A DNA stretch of 64,000 bases from JAHDVS01 sp964370985 (GTDB taxonomy: Bacteria; Actinomycetota; Thermoleophilia; Gaiellales; Gaiellaceae): positions 1-64,000 of the forward strand of contig CAYJLE010000010.1 of assembly GCA_964370985.1 (NCBI GenBank). Direction: 5' to 3'. The position numbers were made by a program, and so were the translations under genes. Below the pieces are notes generated by a model. It made no database searches. It had not been told where the DNA came from and saw nothing but the letters and a program-made list of their open reading frames with translations. Positions 42,643-50,627 of this stretch are shown piece after piece. Positions within the stretch are counted from its first letter, which is position 1; the number at the start of each line of letters is the position of its first letter.

Positions 42643-43524
42643 CTACCCGGCGGCAGCGTCGACGCCGGCGAGGAACTCCTCGACCGTGCGCGCGTACAGC
42701 TCGGGCTCCTCGAGGTGCGCGCAGTGGGCCGACTGCTCGAACACGACGAGGCTGGCACCCGGGATCCCGTCGCGGATCGTCTCGGAGCACGCCGGCGTGA
42801 TCTCGTCGAAGCGCCCGCAGGTGACGAGCGTCGGGGCGGAGATCCGGTGGAGATCGCCGGTGCGGTCCCAGTCGCGCAGGCGGCCGATCACGTCGAACTC
42901 GGTTGGCCCGTTCATGGTCAGGTAGACCTGGTTGCCGTCGAGCTCCTCCGCAGTTCGCACGAGCGCCTCCGGCCACGGATCGAGCCGGCACAGGTGGCGG
43001 CGATAGAACTCCATCACCGCGTCCTGGTAGGCGGGGCTCCCGTACTCGCCCCTCGCCCCCAGCTCGACGAGGGTCGAGCGAGCCGGCTCGGGCAGCTCGT
43101 CGATCAGCCGCCCCGCCTCCGCCGTGAACTGCGGCATGCTCGCCGACGTGGAGGCGAGCACGAGACCGGCGATCCCCTCCGGCCCGCGGCACATGTAGTC
43201 GATCGCGAGCCAGCCGCCCCACGACTGCCCGAGCAGGTGGCAGCGCTCGAGCCCGAGCGCCTCCCTGACCTGGTCGAGCTCCTCGACGGAGCGCTCGACC
43301 GTCCAGAGCGACGGGTCGTCGGGCTGCTCCGAGCGGCCGCAGCCGAGCTGGTCGTACCAGACGACCGGCCTGTGCGCGGCGATCGCCTCGCAGAGCGGCT
43401 CGACGTAGTAGCTCGCCGCCCCCGGTCCGCCGTGGAGGACGAGGAGTGGCGTCCGCCCGGGCTCGCCCGCGCGCGCCCACCAGACGCGGCCGCCGGGGAC
43501 ATCGGTGAAGCCCTCCTCCCGCAC
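42643..43524 (-). CDS. pip: Proline iminopeptidase-family alpha/beta hydrolase
   Basis: A 293-residue hydrolase. HGGPGAASYY is the oxyanion hole typical of proline iminopeptidases, YDQLGCGRSEQP follows, and Ser101 in GQSWGGWLA is the nucleophile; the Asp lies in CGRFDEITP and the His in SAHCAHLEEP. It likely removes N-terminal Pro from peptides. GTG 43524 is backed by TACGGT 6 nt upstream; the longer upstream frame has no family match. Confidence 0.9.
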   Translation of the reverse strand: MREEGFTDVPGGRVWWARAGEPGRTPLLVLHGGPGAASYYVEPLCEAIAAHRPVVWYDQLGCGRSEQPDDPSLWTVERSVEELDQVREALGLERCHLLGQSWGGWLAIDYMCRGPEGIAGLVLASTSASMPQFTAEAGRLIDELPEPARSTLVELGARGEYGSPAYQDAVMEFYRRHLCRLDPWPEALVRTAEELDGNQVYLTMNGPTEFDVIGRLRDWDRTGDLHRISAPTLVTCGRFDEITPACSETIRDGIPGASLVVFEQSAHCAHLEEPELYARTVEEFLAGVDAAAG

Positions 43525-43530
43525 CGTCCC

Positions 43531-43536
43531 ACCGTA
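43531..43536 (-). promoter_or_regulatory. -10 hexamer TACGGT, leaderless pip promoter
   Basis: TACGGT, 6 nt, GTG 43524. The box lies in the 49-bp gap after the DUF2017 stop. Confidence 0.55.
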
Positions 43537-43573
43537 CCAGGAGCCACCCCTCGCCCGGCGGCCTCCGGCCGGG

Positions 43574-44065
43574 CTACGCCGCCTCATCCCCGCGGCCCGC
43601 GGCAGCGGCCTCGACTGCCTGCTCCTGGAGCCAGCTCAGGTAGCCGTAGAGCGCGAGCATCGGCGCATCGGGGTCATCGGGGTCGAGCCCGCCCGCGAGC
43701 GCGTCCTCTCCCACGTCGAGCCGGGTGCCGAGGACGAGCCGCAGGTCGTTGAGGGCGCGCAGCCAGGCGTCGAGCTCTTCCTCCGTCAGCTCGCCGCGCC
43801 CTGCCGTGTCCGCCAGCACGCGCAGCGCCTCGCGCCTGCCGTCGAGCAGCTCGTCTCCGACGAGCCGGCGGTAATCCAGCTCGGCCCGCGGGTCGTCCGC
43901 ATGCGCCGGCGGGAACAGCCGCACGAGGTCGGGTGCGTCCGCACCGTTCTCGAGCCGCTCGCCGAGCTCCGCTGCCAGGTCGCCGAGGAGCTCCCGCTCG
44001 CCCGGCGACAGCCGCAGCCGGATCGAGCCGTCCCGCGCCCGCTCGAGCCGGCGCCGCACGCTCAC
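43574..44065 (-). CDS. DUF2017-family protein
   Basis: A 163-residue protein of the DUF2017 family, normally found beside clpS in actinobacteria. It is acidic and helical: LSPGERELLGDLAAELGERL and AELDYRRLVGDELLDGRREALRVL match the pattern. GTG 44065 overlaps the clpS stop (GTGA). The constant linkage suggests a role with ClpS-ClpC adaptor function or N-degron recognition, but none is proven here. Confidence 0.85.
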   Translation of the reverse strand: MSVRRRLERARDGSIRLRLSPGERELLGDLAAELGERLENGADAPDLVRLFPPAHADDPRAELDYRRLVGDELLDGRREALRVLADTAGRGELTEEELDAWLRALNDLRLVLGTRLDVGEDALAGGLDPDDPDAPMLALYGYLSWLQEQAVEAAAAGRGDEAA

Positions 44066-44367
44066 GTGTCCCTGCGCATCGTCGCCCAGAGTCCGTGCGC
44101 GTGCAGCCGGGCGACGTCGTGCTCGGCCTTCTCGCGGGTGCCGCTCGAGACGACCGCCCTGCCTTCGTTGTGGACCTGGAGCATCAGCCTCGTTGCCTTC
44201 GCCCGGCTGTAGCCGAACAGCCTCCGGAGGACGAGCGTCACGTAGGACATCAGGTTGACCGGGTCGTTCCAGACGATCACGATCCACGGGACGTCCCGAT
44301 CGGCGCCGACTCCCTCCCCGGGCCGCTCGAGCTCTACCTCCGCGGGCGCCGCGGTCCCCATTTCCAT
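44062..44367 (-). CDS. clpS: ATP-dependent Clp protease adaptor ClpS
   Basis: A 101-residue adaptor with the ClpS core: VIVWNDPVNLMSYVTLVLRRLFGYSRAKATRLMLQVHNEGRAVV. It carries the N-degron pocket residues (Asn-Asp and a downstream His) and delivers substrates with destabilising N-termini to the Clp ATPase. ATG 44367 is 6 nt after CACAAT, a near match to the -10 hexamers found elsewhere in this window. It is followed by DUF2017 through GTGA. Confidence 0.93.
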   Translation of the reverse strand: MEMGTAAPAEVELERPGEGVGADRDVPWIVIVWNDPVNLMSYVTLVLRRLFGYSRAKATRLMLQVHNEGRAVVSSGTREKAEHDVARLHAHGLWATMRRDT

Positions 44368-44417
44368 GGGCCCATTGTGGCGAAACGCCTAGCCCGGCGC
44401 ACCCCCGGGGCTCGGGC

Positions 44418-44807
44418 TCACTGCACCCTGGTCTCGCAGCCCGAGAACGTGTCGGTGCCGGGGCCGCCGAGGCAGGCGTCGGAGCCGGCGCCGCCCTTCA
44501 GAACGTCGTCGCCGCCTCCGCCGAGAACGCAGTCCGCGCCGGCGCGAGCGTTGATGGTGTCGGGGCCGGCGCTTCCGAGCACGAGCTCGGCCGCGCTGGT
44601 CCCGTTGAAGCTCCCTGCACCCGCGCGCAGCGAGGTGACCGTGATCGCAGCGCAGGCGGGCGGCTTGAGCGTGTTCGGCGTGATCGCCTGCACAGCGGAA
44701 CCGACCCGGCTCGCCGCAACGGTGTTCGCCGCCGTGAGAGCGACCGTCAGGACCAGCGCCGCGCCGGCTGCTAGCCCGGCCAGCGCGAGCCTGGCCCCCG
44801 CGCCCAT
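44418..44807 (-). CDS. Secreted Ca-binding-repeat protein (hemolysin-type), SipW-operon substrate candidate
   Basis: A 129-residue protein. An N-terminal hydrophobic segment (~7-25) is followed by TAANTVAAS, close to TASNTVPAT of the first operon gene. Residues ~77-121 contain four or five degenerate nonapeptide units of the RTX type (GSAGPDTIN, GGGGDDVL, GGAGSDAC, GGPGTDTF), which form calcium-binding beta rolls. Cys residues (ACAAI, DCV, ACL, GCE) may form disulfides. ATG 44807 shares one base with the upstream TGA (TGATG). Likely exported and processed by the adjacent signal peptidase (inference). Confidence 0.78.
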   Translation of the reverse strand: MGAGARLALAGLAAGAALVLTVALTAANTVAASRVGSAVQAITPNTLKPPACAAITVTSLRAGAGSFNGTSAAELVLGSAGPDTINARAGADCVLGGGGDDVLKGGAGSDACLGGPGTDTFSGCETRVQ

Positions 44808-46387
44808 CAGCGTGCACCGCCGGTCGGTCGCAGGGGCAGGACCACGCCCGACGGCGGCTCCGAGGTGGCGGCGGTCTGCCCGACCCGGTAGCGGTACGCG
44901 GTCTGGCCGTCCCGCAGCACGTACGTTCCTCGCTCGTGCAGGACGAGCCCGTCGTGGCGCTCGGCGAGTCGCATCAGCGTCTCGATCGAGCCCACGTCGA
45001 CGGAGTCGGGGGCTTCCGTCTGCGCCAGGCCGGAGACCGAGACGAGCCGCGAGGAGTAGGCGCGCGCGATCCGGGAGGGCTCGTCGCGGCGGCCCGGCCC
45101 CCGCACGAACAGGAGTAGCGCCACCAGGCCGATCAGCCCGAGGGCGGCGCCGCACAGGGCGACGACGCGGGCAGTCGCGACGTTGAGGGAGAGGCGGCCG
45201 AGGCCGATCGCGTTCGGGCGGGCCGCGGCGATCGAGCCGTCGCGCTCGTGGACGAAGGCCGTCTCCGCGTCGACGGACCCGTCCGGCGTGAGGCGGTGGT
45301 CGTCGAGCCGCAGCACCACCTCCGGGGCGAACGCGGTCGCGATCCGGGCGCCTCCGATCTCCCCGTGCACGTCGACGCGCGGAGCCAGGGTGACGAGGTA
45401 GCTCGAGGCGTCGGTGCCGGTCTGGCGCTCGAACCGCTCGACCATCGCCAGCAGCCTGCGAAGATCGAGGATCCCGGCGATCGTCGCCCGTTCGCCTGCC
45501 AGCGGCGCCGGAGCCGCGAGCACGAGCGTCCGGCTCCAGCCGCCACCGTCGCTCAGGACGGCAGTGAGCCCCGCCGTGCCGGCCACGGACAGCGGGAGCT
45601 CCGATCCGAGCTCGTAGGTGAACGAGACGGGCAGACGGTCGACCCGACGCACGAACACGGACTCGCCCGTGTCGACCGCGCCGTCGGGGTAGACGGCGTC
45701 GGGCTTCACCCGGGCCTCGTAGGAGAGGGTCGCACGCTCGCGGTAGGCGCCCGCTACCTCCGACTCGCGCTCGAGCGGGCGAGCGAACGAGACGGCCACG
45801 AGCAGAGCCGAGAGGCCGAGCACCGCGGCGGGGGCTGCGAGAGCGGCGGGCGGGAGGTGCAGGCCGCGGGACCTGGAAGGCGCTGCTCCTGCTCCCGCGC
45901 GCAGGAGCCGCGTCCGCACGCCGAACCCGGCCCCGCCAAGCAGAGCGAGGAGGCTGACCGCTCCCGCGGCGAGCGCGGCGTTCCGGGGCTCGTGCAGCCA
46001 ACCGAGCGGGAGACCGGCGTACGGCACGGTCACCCACAGCTCGCCGACGAGCGCCGACGCGGGCGGCCGCTCCACATCCTCGAAGTCGTTCGCGTCACCC
46101 CGGAAGGCGTAGCGCTCGCCGTCGCGGCCAGCAATCCGGTGCAGGACGAGCCGGCCGAGCTTCTCGCTCCTGTAGCCGACCACGTCACCCACCTCGTAGC
46201 TTCGCCGTGCCCGCAGGATGGCGAGGTCTCCCCGTGCGAGCGCCGGCTCCATGCTCGAGCCCTCGACGATCGCGTACTCGGTCGCGCCCCCGATCGCGCC
46301 CGGCGCGAGAAGGGCCCAGCCGAGCGTCAGAGCAAGGACCGTGACGACGGCGCCGGCGGACAGGGAGGCGATGCTGCGACGGCTCAT
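44807..46387 (-). CDS. Signal peptidase I (SipW/archaeal Ser-His type) fused to a DUF5305-like domain
   Basis: A 526-residue membrane protein. Residues ~1-140 are a signal peptidase: catalytic Ser45 in EGSSMEPAL, His83 in LVLHRIAG where Lys would be expected in the standard bacterial enzyme, and FRGDANDFED with the third acidic residue. The Ser/His dyad is the SipW/ER/archaeal form. After two or three helices (~132-205), a large extracytoplasmic domain (~210-430) and another helix resemble DUF5305. It sits between a TasA-like and a Ca-binding secreted protein and probably processes both. ATG 46387 follows the first gene by 53 nt. Confidence 0.85.
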   Translation of the reverse strand: MSRRSIASLSAGAVVTVLALTLGWALLAPGAIGGATEYAIVEGSSMEPALARGDLAILRARRSYEVGDVVGYRSEKLGRLVLHRIAGRDGERYAFRGDANDFEDVERPPASALVGELWVTVPYAGLPLGWLHEPRNAALAAGAVSLLALLGGAGFGVRTRLLRAGAGAAPSRSRGLHLPPAALAAPAAVLGLSALLVAVSFARPLERESEVAGAYRERATLSYEARVKPDAVYPDGAVDTGESVFVRRVDRLPVSFTYELGSELPLSVAGTAGLTAVLSDGGGWSRTLVLAAPAPLAGERATIAGILDLRRLLAMVERFERQTGTDASSYLVTLAPRVDVHGEIGGARIATAFAPEVVLRLDDHRLTPDGSVDAETAFVHERDGSIAAARPNAIGLGRLSLNVATARVVALCGAALGLIGLVALLLFVRGPGRRDEPSRIARAYSSRLVSVSGLAQTEAPDSVDVGSIETLMRLAERHDGLVLHERGTYVLRDGQTAYRYRVGQTAATSEPPSGVVLPLRPTGGAR

Positions 46388-46440
46388 GGGCGCCTGACCG
46401 GGCCGGGCGGCGCCGGCCAGGCGCCGCCCGCCCCCAGTCA

Positions 46441-46824
46441 CTACTGCGTAGCCACCACCGTGAGCTGCGTGGCGGCGACGACCGTCGCCTGCGGCGAGGT
46501 CGTGCTGCAGGTCACGCTCCCCGACGAGTTCGTGCAGGAGTACCAGGCCCCGCTCGGCTCGAGCTGGGCCCTCACCGTCGTCGCCGCCGCCGGCGAAAGC
46601 GTGAACGTCACCTGGTCGAGATTCGTCGGCGTCGTCGAGTTCAGCCCGTACTGCACGTTCGTGATCGCATACCCGCTGATCGCACCGCTGCCGGAGCCGG
46701 CGCTCGTGGCGGGCACGGTGTTGCTCGCCGTGAACGCGTACGTGCCGAGCCCGATCGCGGCCGCGACGATGACCGCCACCGCCGTTCTCCCCGACAGTCC
46801 GATCACCCGCCTCGATGGCCCCAT
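46441..46824 (-). CDS. SipW-dependent-type secreted protein (TasA/camelysin-like)
   Basis: A 127-residue protein. A basic start, hydrophobic stretch (~14-30) and GTYAFTASNTVPAT recall SipW-dependent signal peptides. The mature part GYAITNVQYGLNSTTPTNLDQVTFTLSPAAAT is a beta-rich domain found in short secreted proteins of this lineage, followed by two Cys (YSCTN, VTCST) and repeated AAT/VVAT. By analogy with TasA it may build extracellular fibres or a surface layer (inference). ATG 46824 has a GGAAGGGACGG leader. First gene of the three-gene operon. Confidence 0.8.
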   Translation of the reverse strand: MGPSRRVIGLSGRTAVAVIVAAAIGLGTYAFTASNTVPATSAGSGSGAISGYAITNVQYGLNSTTPTNLDQVTFTLSPAAATTVRAQLEPSGAWYSCTNSSGSVTCSTTSPQATVVAATQLTVVATQ

Positions 46825-46840
46825 CAAGTCCGTCCCTTCC

Positions 46841-46996
46841 GGGGTTCGATCCCCGATCCGTCGTAGGTCGCCTACTCCGTTCCGGGGATCCCATCGTGCC
46901 GGAAGGGGAGGCGGTAGACCCCCGATCGGGGGATACCGGGGCAACCGCGACGCTTCCACCCGCGGCTGACGTGGATCCCCCGATCGGAGGGGATCC
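46841..46996. promoter_or_regulatory. Repeat-rich control region between the divergent SipW operon and Tat-protein gene
   Basis: At least three inverted repeats share a GATC core with G/C flanks: GGGGTTCGATCCCC (46841-46854), the perfect palindrome CCCCCGATCGGGGG (46919-46932), and GGATCCCC/GGGGATCC arms (46973-46980 and 46989-46996) with a CGATCGGA spacer. A fourth half, GGGGATCCC, is at 46884-46892, and GTAGG-TCG-CCTAC is at 46863-46875. This density suggests operators or an RNA structure. The 354 bp between the two start codons carry no gene that I can support. Confidence 0.6.
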
Positions 46997-47178
46997 CCAT
47001 CCCGGGCGTCGATGTGTCCCCCGTGTCGAGGATCCTCGCCTCCCCCCTTCCCGGTCAGGGAAGCCGCAGAGCGACCGCCGCGCCGGCCGCGCCGGGCACC
47101 GGTCTCCAACGGGAGGAGCACGTCCCCGCAAGGGGGCGCGCCTCCTCCCCCGGGGATCACGCCGGGCGCATTCTTCCG

Positions 47179-48015
47179 GTGCCCGCGGGCGCACCCTGCG
47201 GCTCCCCTGGCCGGGACGGGGGCGAGCGCAGCCTCTCCCGCCGCGGCTTCCTCGGCTTCGGCCTGGTCGCGGCCGCCGGTGCCGCCGCGTGCATCGCCCC
47301 GCGCGCGTGGGCGAGCCCGCCGGCCCAGCTTTGGGGGCTCGACCCCGACTGGGGTGGAGAGAGCTGCTCGTGCGGCGGCTGCGGGGCGTGCAGGTCGCAT
47401 GCCGCGAACAAGCTCTTCGCGAGCGCTGCGGCAGCCAACGCGGGTCGCGCGCACGTCTTCTGCAAGTGCCTCGTCGTCCCGGTCGGGACGATCGACCAGG
47501 GCGTCTACGACCAGCTGTTCGTCGCCGGGAGCAGCCGTCCGTCTGTCGATCGTCGTGAGCAGTGGGCCCGGAGTGTGCTCGCGCAGACACCTCACGTGCC
47601 CGCGCCGTCAAGCCCAACTCCGCCACCGGCCGGCACCGGGGGCGGAACGGCTCCCGTGGACTCCGGCGACCCGGGCTGCCCGGCCGATCGCGGCCCCGCC
47701 GCCGCGGACGGGGTCGTCCGGGCCTCGTTCCGCGCGCGCATCAGGCGGCGCTCGCGCGGCAGGCGAATCCTCTCGGTCGAGGTCAACGCCCGCCAGACGG
47801 TCGACGCGTCAGTCACCCTCGCCCGCTGTGGCGAAACGGTTGCCGCGCGCACGGTCACTTGCATCAGGGGCCGCCGCACCATCGTGCTCTCGATCCCGAA
47901 CGGGGTCACGCCCGGCCACGCGATCGCCCAGCTCGAGTTCCGCGATCGCGCCGGCGACCGGAAAGTCACCGCCCGCGCGCTCCGGATCCCGGCGCGAGCC
48001 GGGACGATGACCTGA
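47179..48015 (+). CDS. Tat-exported cysteine-rich protein of unknown function
   Basis: A ~278-residue protein. The twin-arginine signal is SLSRRGFLGFGLVAAAGAAAC, ending at AWA. The mature start has CSCGGCGAC followed by RSHAANKLFAS and HVFCKCLVV, seven Cys/His positions that look like a metal site or disulfide knot. After a Pro/Gly linker (~138-160) a beta-rich C-terminal domain carries two Cys. Tat export suggests folding or metal loading in the cytoplasm. GTG 47179 is the best start just before the signal, though an upstream GTG at 47014 exists. Divergent from the SipW operon. Confidence 0.7.
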   Translation: MPAGAPCGSPGRDGGERSLSRRGFLGFGLVAAAGAAACIAPRAWASPPAQLWGLDPDWGGESCSCGGCGACRSHAANKLFASAAAANAGRAHVFCKCLVVPVGTIDQGVYDQLFVAGSSRPSVDRREQWARSVLAQTPHVPAPSSPTPPPAGTGGGTAPVDSGDPGCPADRGPAAADGVVRASFRARIRRRSRGRRILSVEVNARQTVDASVTLARCGETVAARTVTCIRGRRTIVLSIPNGVTPGHAIAQLEFRDRAGDRKVTARALRIPARAGTMT

Positions 48016-48170
48016 CGCGCCGCGCCGTTCCGGCTCCGTCCGCGCCCCGACGACCGTCAGCCTCCCTGACACCGGACGGGCCTCTGCGAGCCGCACCGCG
48101 GGCCGCCGCCTGACTCGATCCCTCGCACGGGTGAAGGAGGCCGGCGTCCGATCGCCCGATCCAGGGAGGG

Positions 48171-49016
48171 ATGAGATTCATCCCGAGACTGCGCCTCGCG
48201 CCCGCCAGCCTCGCCCTGCTAGCAGCGGCACTCGCCCCCTCCCTCGTCTTCGCGCTGCCGCCGGCAGCCGCGGCTCCGGCCGCCAGCTCGCGGCCCACGC
48301 CGGCAACGCCTGCGGCTCCGGCCGCGGTCGAAGAGACCGGGCCCAGGCCCGCCCCGACGATGCTCCGGCGGCCGGCCCGCGCGACGGCGGAGAAGCCTCC
48401 GGTCAGCGAGCCCCCGCCCGCCTTCCTGGGTGCCCGGGCGGCGGGGCAGGACCCGCTCGCCCTGCGCGCGCGTCCCGGCGGGCGGCTGCTGGCGGGCCTG
48501 CCGCGGACGACCGAGTTCGGCTCGCCGCGCGTGCTCTCGGTCGTCGAGCGCCGCGGCGGCTGGGTCGGCGTGACCACCCCCGAGCTCCCGAACGGGAAGC
48601 TCGGCTGGGTGCGGGCCGCCGACGTCGAGCTGACGCCGATCGCACTCAGCATCGTGATCGACCTCTCCGACCGCAGCCTCGCCGTCCACCGCGGCGAGCG
48701 CGTCGTGCGGCGGGTCACGGTCGGCGTCGGCGCAGCGGGATCGCCCACCCCCACCGGGCGCTTCGCGGTCACGGACAAGCTGGCGGGCGGCGACTACGGC
48801 CCCTACTACGGCTGCTGCATCCTCGCTCTCTCCGGCCGCCAGCCCGAGCTTCCCCCCGGCTGGACGGGCGGCGACCGGATCGCGATCCACGGGACGAACG
48901 ACGCAGGCTCCGTCGGGGCCGCCCGTTCCGCGGGCTGCCTGCGCGCCAGCGATGTCGACCTGCGCGCCCTCATGCGGCTACTGCCGCTGGGGACGCCAGT
49001 CGTGATCCGCGCCTGA
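48171..49016 (+). CDS. L,D-transpeptidase (YkuD family)
   Basis: A 281-residue exported enzyme. A signal peptide (~1-35) and a Pro/Ala linker come first, then an SH3-like segment (~95-150: LALRARPGGRLLAGLPRTTEFGSPRVLSVVERRGGWVGV), then the YkuD domain from ALSIVIDLSDRSLAVHRGERVVRRVTVGVG to the catalytic HGTN...SAGCLRAS. The usual His before Gly-Cys is Ala (SAGC in place of SHGC). It would form 3-3 crosslinks in peptidoglycan. ATG 48171 directly follows AGGGAGGG, spacing that is unusually short. Confidence 0.86.
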   Translation: MRFIPRLRLAPASLALLAAALAPSLVFALPPAAAAPAASSRPTPATPAAPAAVEETGPRPAPTMLRRPARATAEKPPVSEPPPAFLGARAAGQDPLALRARPGGRLLAGLPRTTEFGSPRVLSVVERRGGWVGVTTPELPNGKLGWVRAADVELTPIALSIVIDLSDRSLAVHRGERVVRRVTVGVGAAGSPTPTGRFAVTDKLAGGDYGPYYGCCILALSGRQPELPPGWTGGDRIAIHGTNDAGSVGAARSAGCLRASDVDLRALMRLLPLGTPVVIRA

Positions 49017-49024
49017 GGGCTGAG

Positions 49025-49357
49025 CTAGCCGCCCGTCCTCGATTCGAGCGCGACCCGCTCGATGCCTTCGAGGCCGCGGCTGTAGAACACCGCCTCGACG
49101 ACGCGGCGATCCTCGATTCTCTGGATCAGCACCGGGTCGGCGTCCGAGTCCCGCAGGTCCGATACGCGACGGACGAAGCTGCCCTTGGCCTCGGGCTCCG
49201 AGACGTACCAGTGACTCCGCCTGGCCCAGGGCCGCTCGACCGCCACCCCGTGCCCGCCGATGCGCGCCCCGGACTCGCAGATCGAGACCTCCTGGCGGAG
49301 GTCAGGCCTGAGCGCCGGGGCGAAGGTCGGGGGCACAGCAGCCGACGTCGCCCTCAC
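49025..49357 (-). CDS. Small protein of unknown function
   Basis: A 110-residue product of uncertain status. The stretch VERPWARRSHWYVSEPEAKGSFVRRVSDLRDSDADPVLIQRIEDRRVVEAVFYSRGLEGIERVALES reads like real protein with alternating charged strands, and no competing gene lies in the 400 bp between neighbours. GTG 49357 is weakly supported and a later start is possible. Function unknown; no domain recognised. Confidence 0.5.
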   Translation of the reverse strand: MRATSAAVPPTFAPALRPDLRQEVSICESGARIGGHGVAVERPWARRSHWYVSEPEAKGSFVRRVSDLRDSDADPVLIQRIEDRRVVEAVFYSRGLEGIERVALESRTGG

Positions 49358-49424
49358 CCCCCTATCGTCTCACGTGGGGCCGAGCGATGTCTCCGGGCTG
49401 CCGGCCGATCGGGGCCGGCCCGGC

Positions 49425-50627
49425 CTACTTTCGCCCTATCGCCCGCCAGAGCCGCACCAGCTCGCGCCCGGGCGTCGTGAGCAGGAGCCCGGCGGTGCAC
49501 ACGGCAGCCGCGGCCAGCGAGACGGCGAGCCAGCTCCAGTCCGAGATCTCGAGCGCGGCCAGGATCCCGACGGCGAGCCCGAACGGGAGGCCGACGACGG
49601 TCAGGACGCCGAGCAGCGCTCCCGCACGGTTGCTCGCCGCGGTCTGCGCCTTGCGCGCCGACTCGGTCAGCTGCTCGGCGACCTGCTCGAGGAGCTCGGG
49701 GATCTCGTTCTGGCGGTGGTAGGCGCGCAGCACCTGGTTCCCGTGCCACTGCGGGCCGAGCTGCTGCCACCAGTAGACGTTGCGAAACTCCGCCAGCTCG
49801 CGCTCGAGCGCGTCCAGGCGGTCCGGGTGGCGCACCGGGTCGCCGAGGGCCGCGAGGTCGTCTGCGATCTCGCCGAGGCGGCGTCCCTGGATCATCCCCA
49901 GCAGGAACGCGTCGAGGTAGATCGTGCGGAAGTGAAGCTCGGGGTCGTCGGCGAGCCGGTAGATCGGGCCCATGTCCGGGCCGGACCCGAGGAACGCCGC
50001 GCCGTCGCGCAGGACGAGCGCCAGCCAGCCGTCCGAGAGACGCAGGAGCGAGTCGGCGAGCCCATCCCCGATCTCCGGAGCCGGACGGTACGCGCCGGCA
50101 GGCGTCGCGGAAGCCAGGAGCCAGAGCCACTGCAGCTCGGGTGTCCAACGATCGTACGCGGGCGACGGCAGCGGCCGGTCGAGCGCTCCCTCGGGCGTGA
50201 CCTGCACGAGCACGGTTGCTCTCCGCACCCGGGCGCCGACCCGGCCGCGGCCGTCGAGCAGGCTCTCGCACCAGCCCCGCATCGCAGAGCCGGCACCGAG
50301 GTCGACGAGGTGCCGGAGCCCTTCGACGAGCCCGGGCCCGTCCGCCCGCATGGTGCCGTGGACGACGAGCAGGAGTCCCCCCGCGAGCTCGAGCCCGCTG
50401 ACCTCGAAGTCGAGCCCGGGCGGGCTTTCTGACGGCTCGGCGAAGCGGTGCACGCGCCCGGGGCCGTACAAGGCCTGGCCTGCGCGGCGGTTGAAGTACG
50501 AGCGGCGCGCGTCCGCGGCGGCGACCGCACCGCCTGCCCGCAGCGGCAGCGGCCCCTCCTCCCACGCCGGCAACCCGTCGAGCTCGACGTCGGCGACGAG
50601 AATCACCGCCGGCCGGACGAAGGTCAT
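49425..50627 (-). CDS. Membrane protein of unknown function with C-terminal helix pair
   Basis: A 400-residue protein. An N-terminal alpha/beta region (~1-290) includes AVILVADVELDGLPAWEEGPLPLR and WTPELQWLWLLASATP; then a coiled segment (~280-350, with a WWQQLGPQW element and NEIPELLEQVAEQLTE), and two helices at the end (LLGVLTVVGLPFGLAVGILAAL, SWLAVSLAAAAVCTAGLLL). The topology resembles CorA-type or RMND1-like proteins only superficially. ATG 50627 overlaps the TGA of a short upstream frame (ATGA). Function unknown. Confidence 0.72.
   Translation of the reverse strand: MTFVRPAVILVADVELDGLPAWEEGPLPLRAGGAVAAADARRSYFNRRAGQALYGPGRVHRFAEPSESPPGLDFEVSGLELAGGLLLVVHGTMRADGPGLVEGLRHLVDLGAGSAMRGWCESLLDGRGRVGARVRRATVLVQVTPEGALDRPLPSPAYDRWTPELQWLWLLASATPAGAYRPAPEIGDGLADSLLRLSDGWLALVLRDGAAFLGSGPDMGPIYRLADDPELHFRTIYLDAFLLGMIQGRRLGEIADDLAALGDPVRHPDRLDALERELAEFRNVYWWQQLGPQWHGNQVLRAYHRQNEIPELLEQVAEQLTESARKAQTAASNRAGALLGVLTVVGLPFGLAVGILAALEISDWSWLAVSLAAAAVCTAGLLLTTPGRELVRLWRAIGRK

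Noticed and set aside
46841..46860. tRNA T-arm-like GGGGTTCGATCCCC
   Set aside because: The stem does not pair correctly with a 7-nt loop, and no anticodon arm, D arm or acceptor stem surrounds it. It fits better as one of the GATC palindromes.
44807..47626. 939-codon frame as one giant protein
   Set aside because: Only the part from ATG 46387 is protein-like; upstream it covers the TasA-like gene in another frame and the repeat-rich control region.
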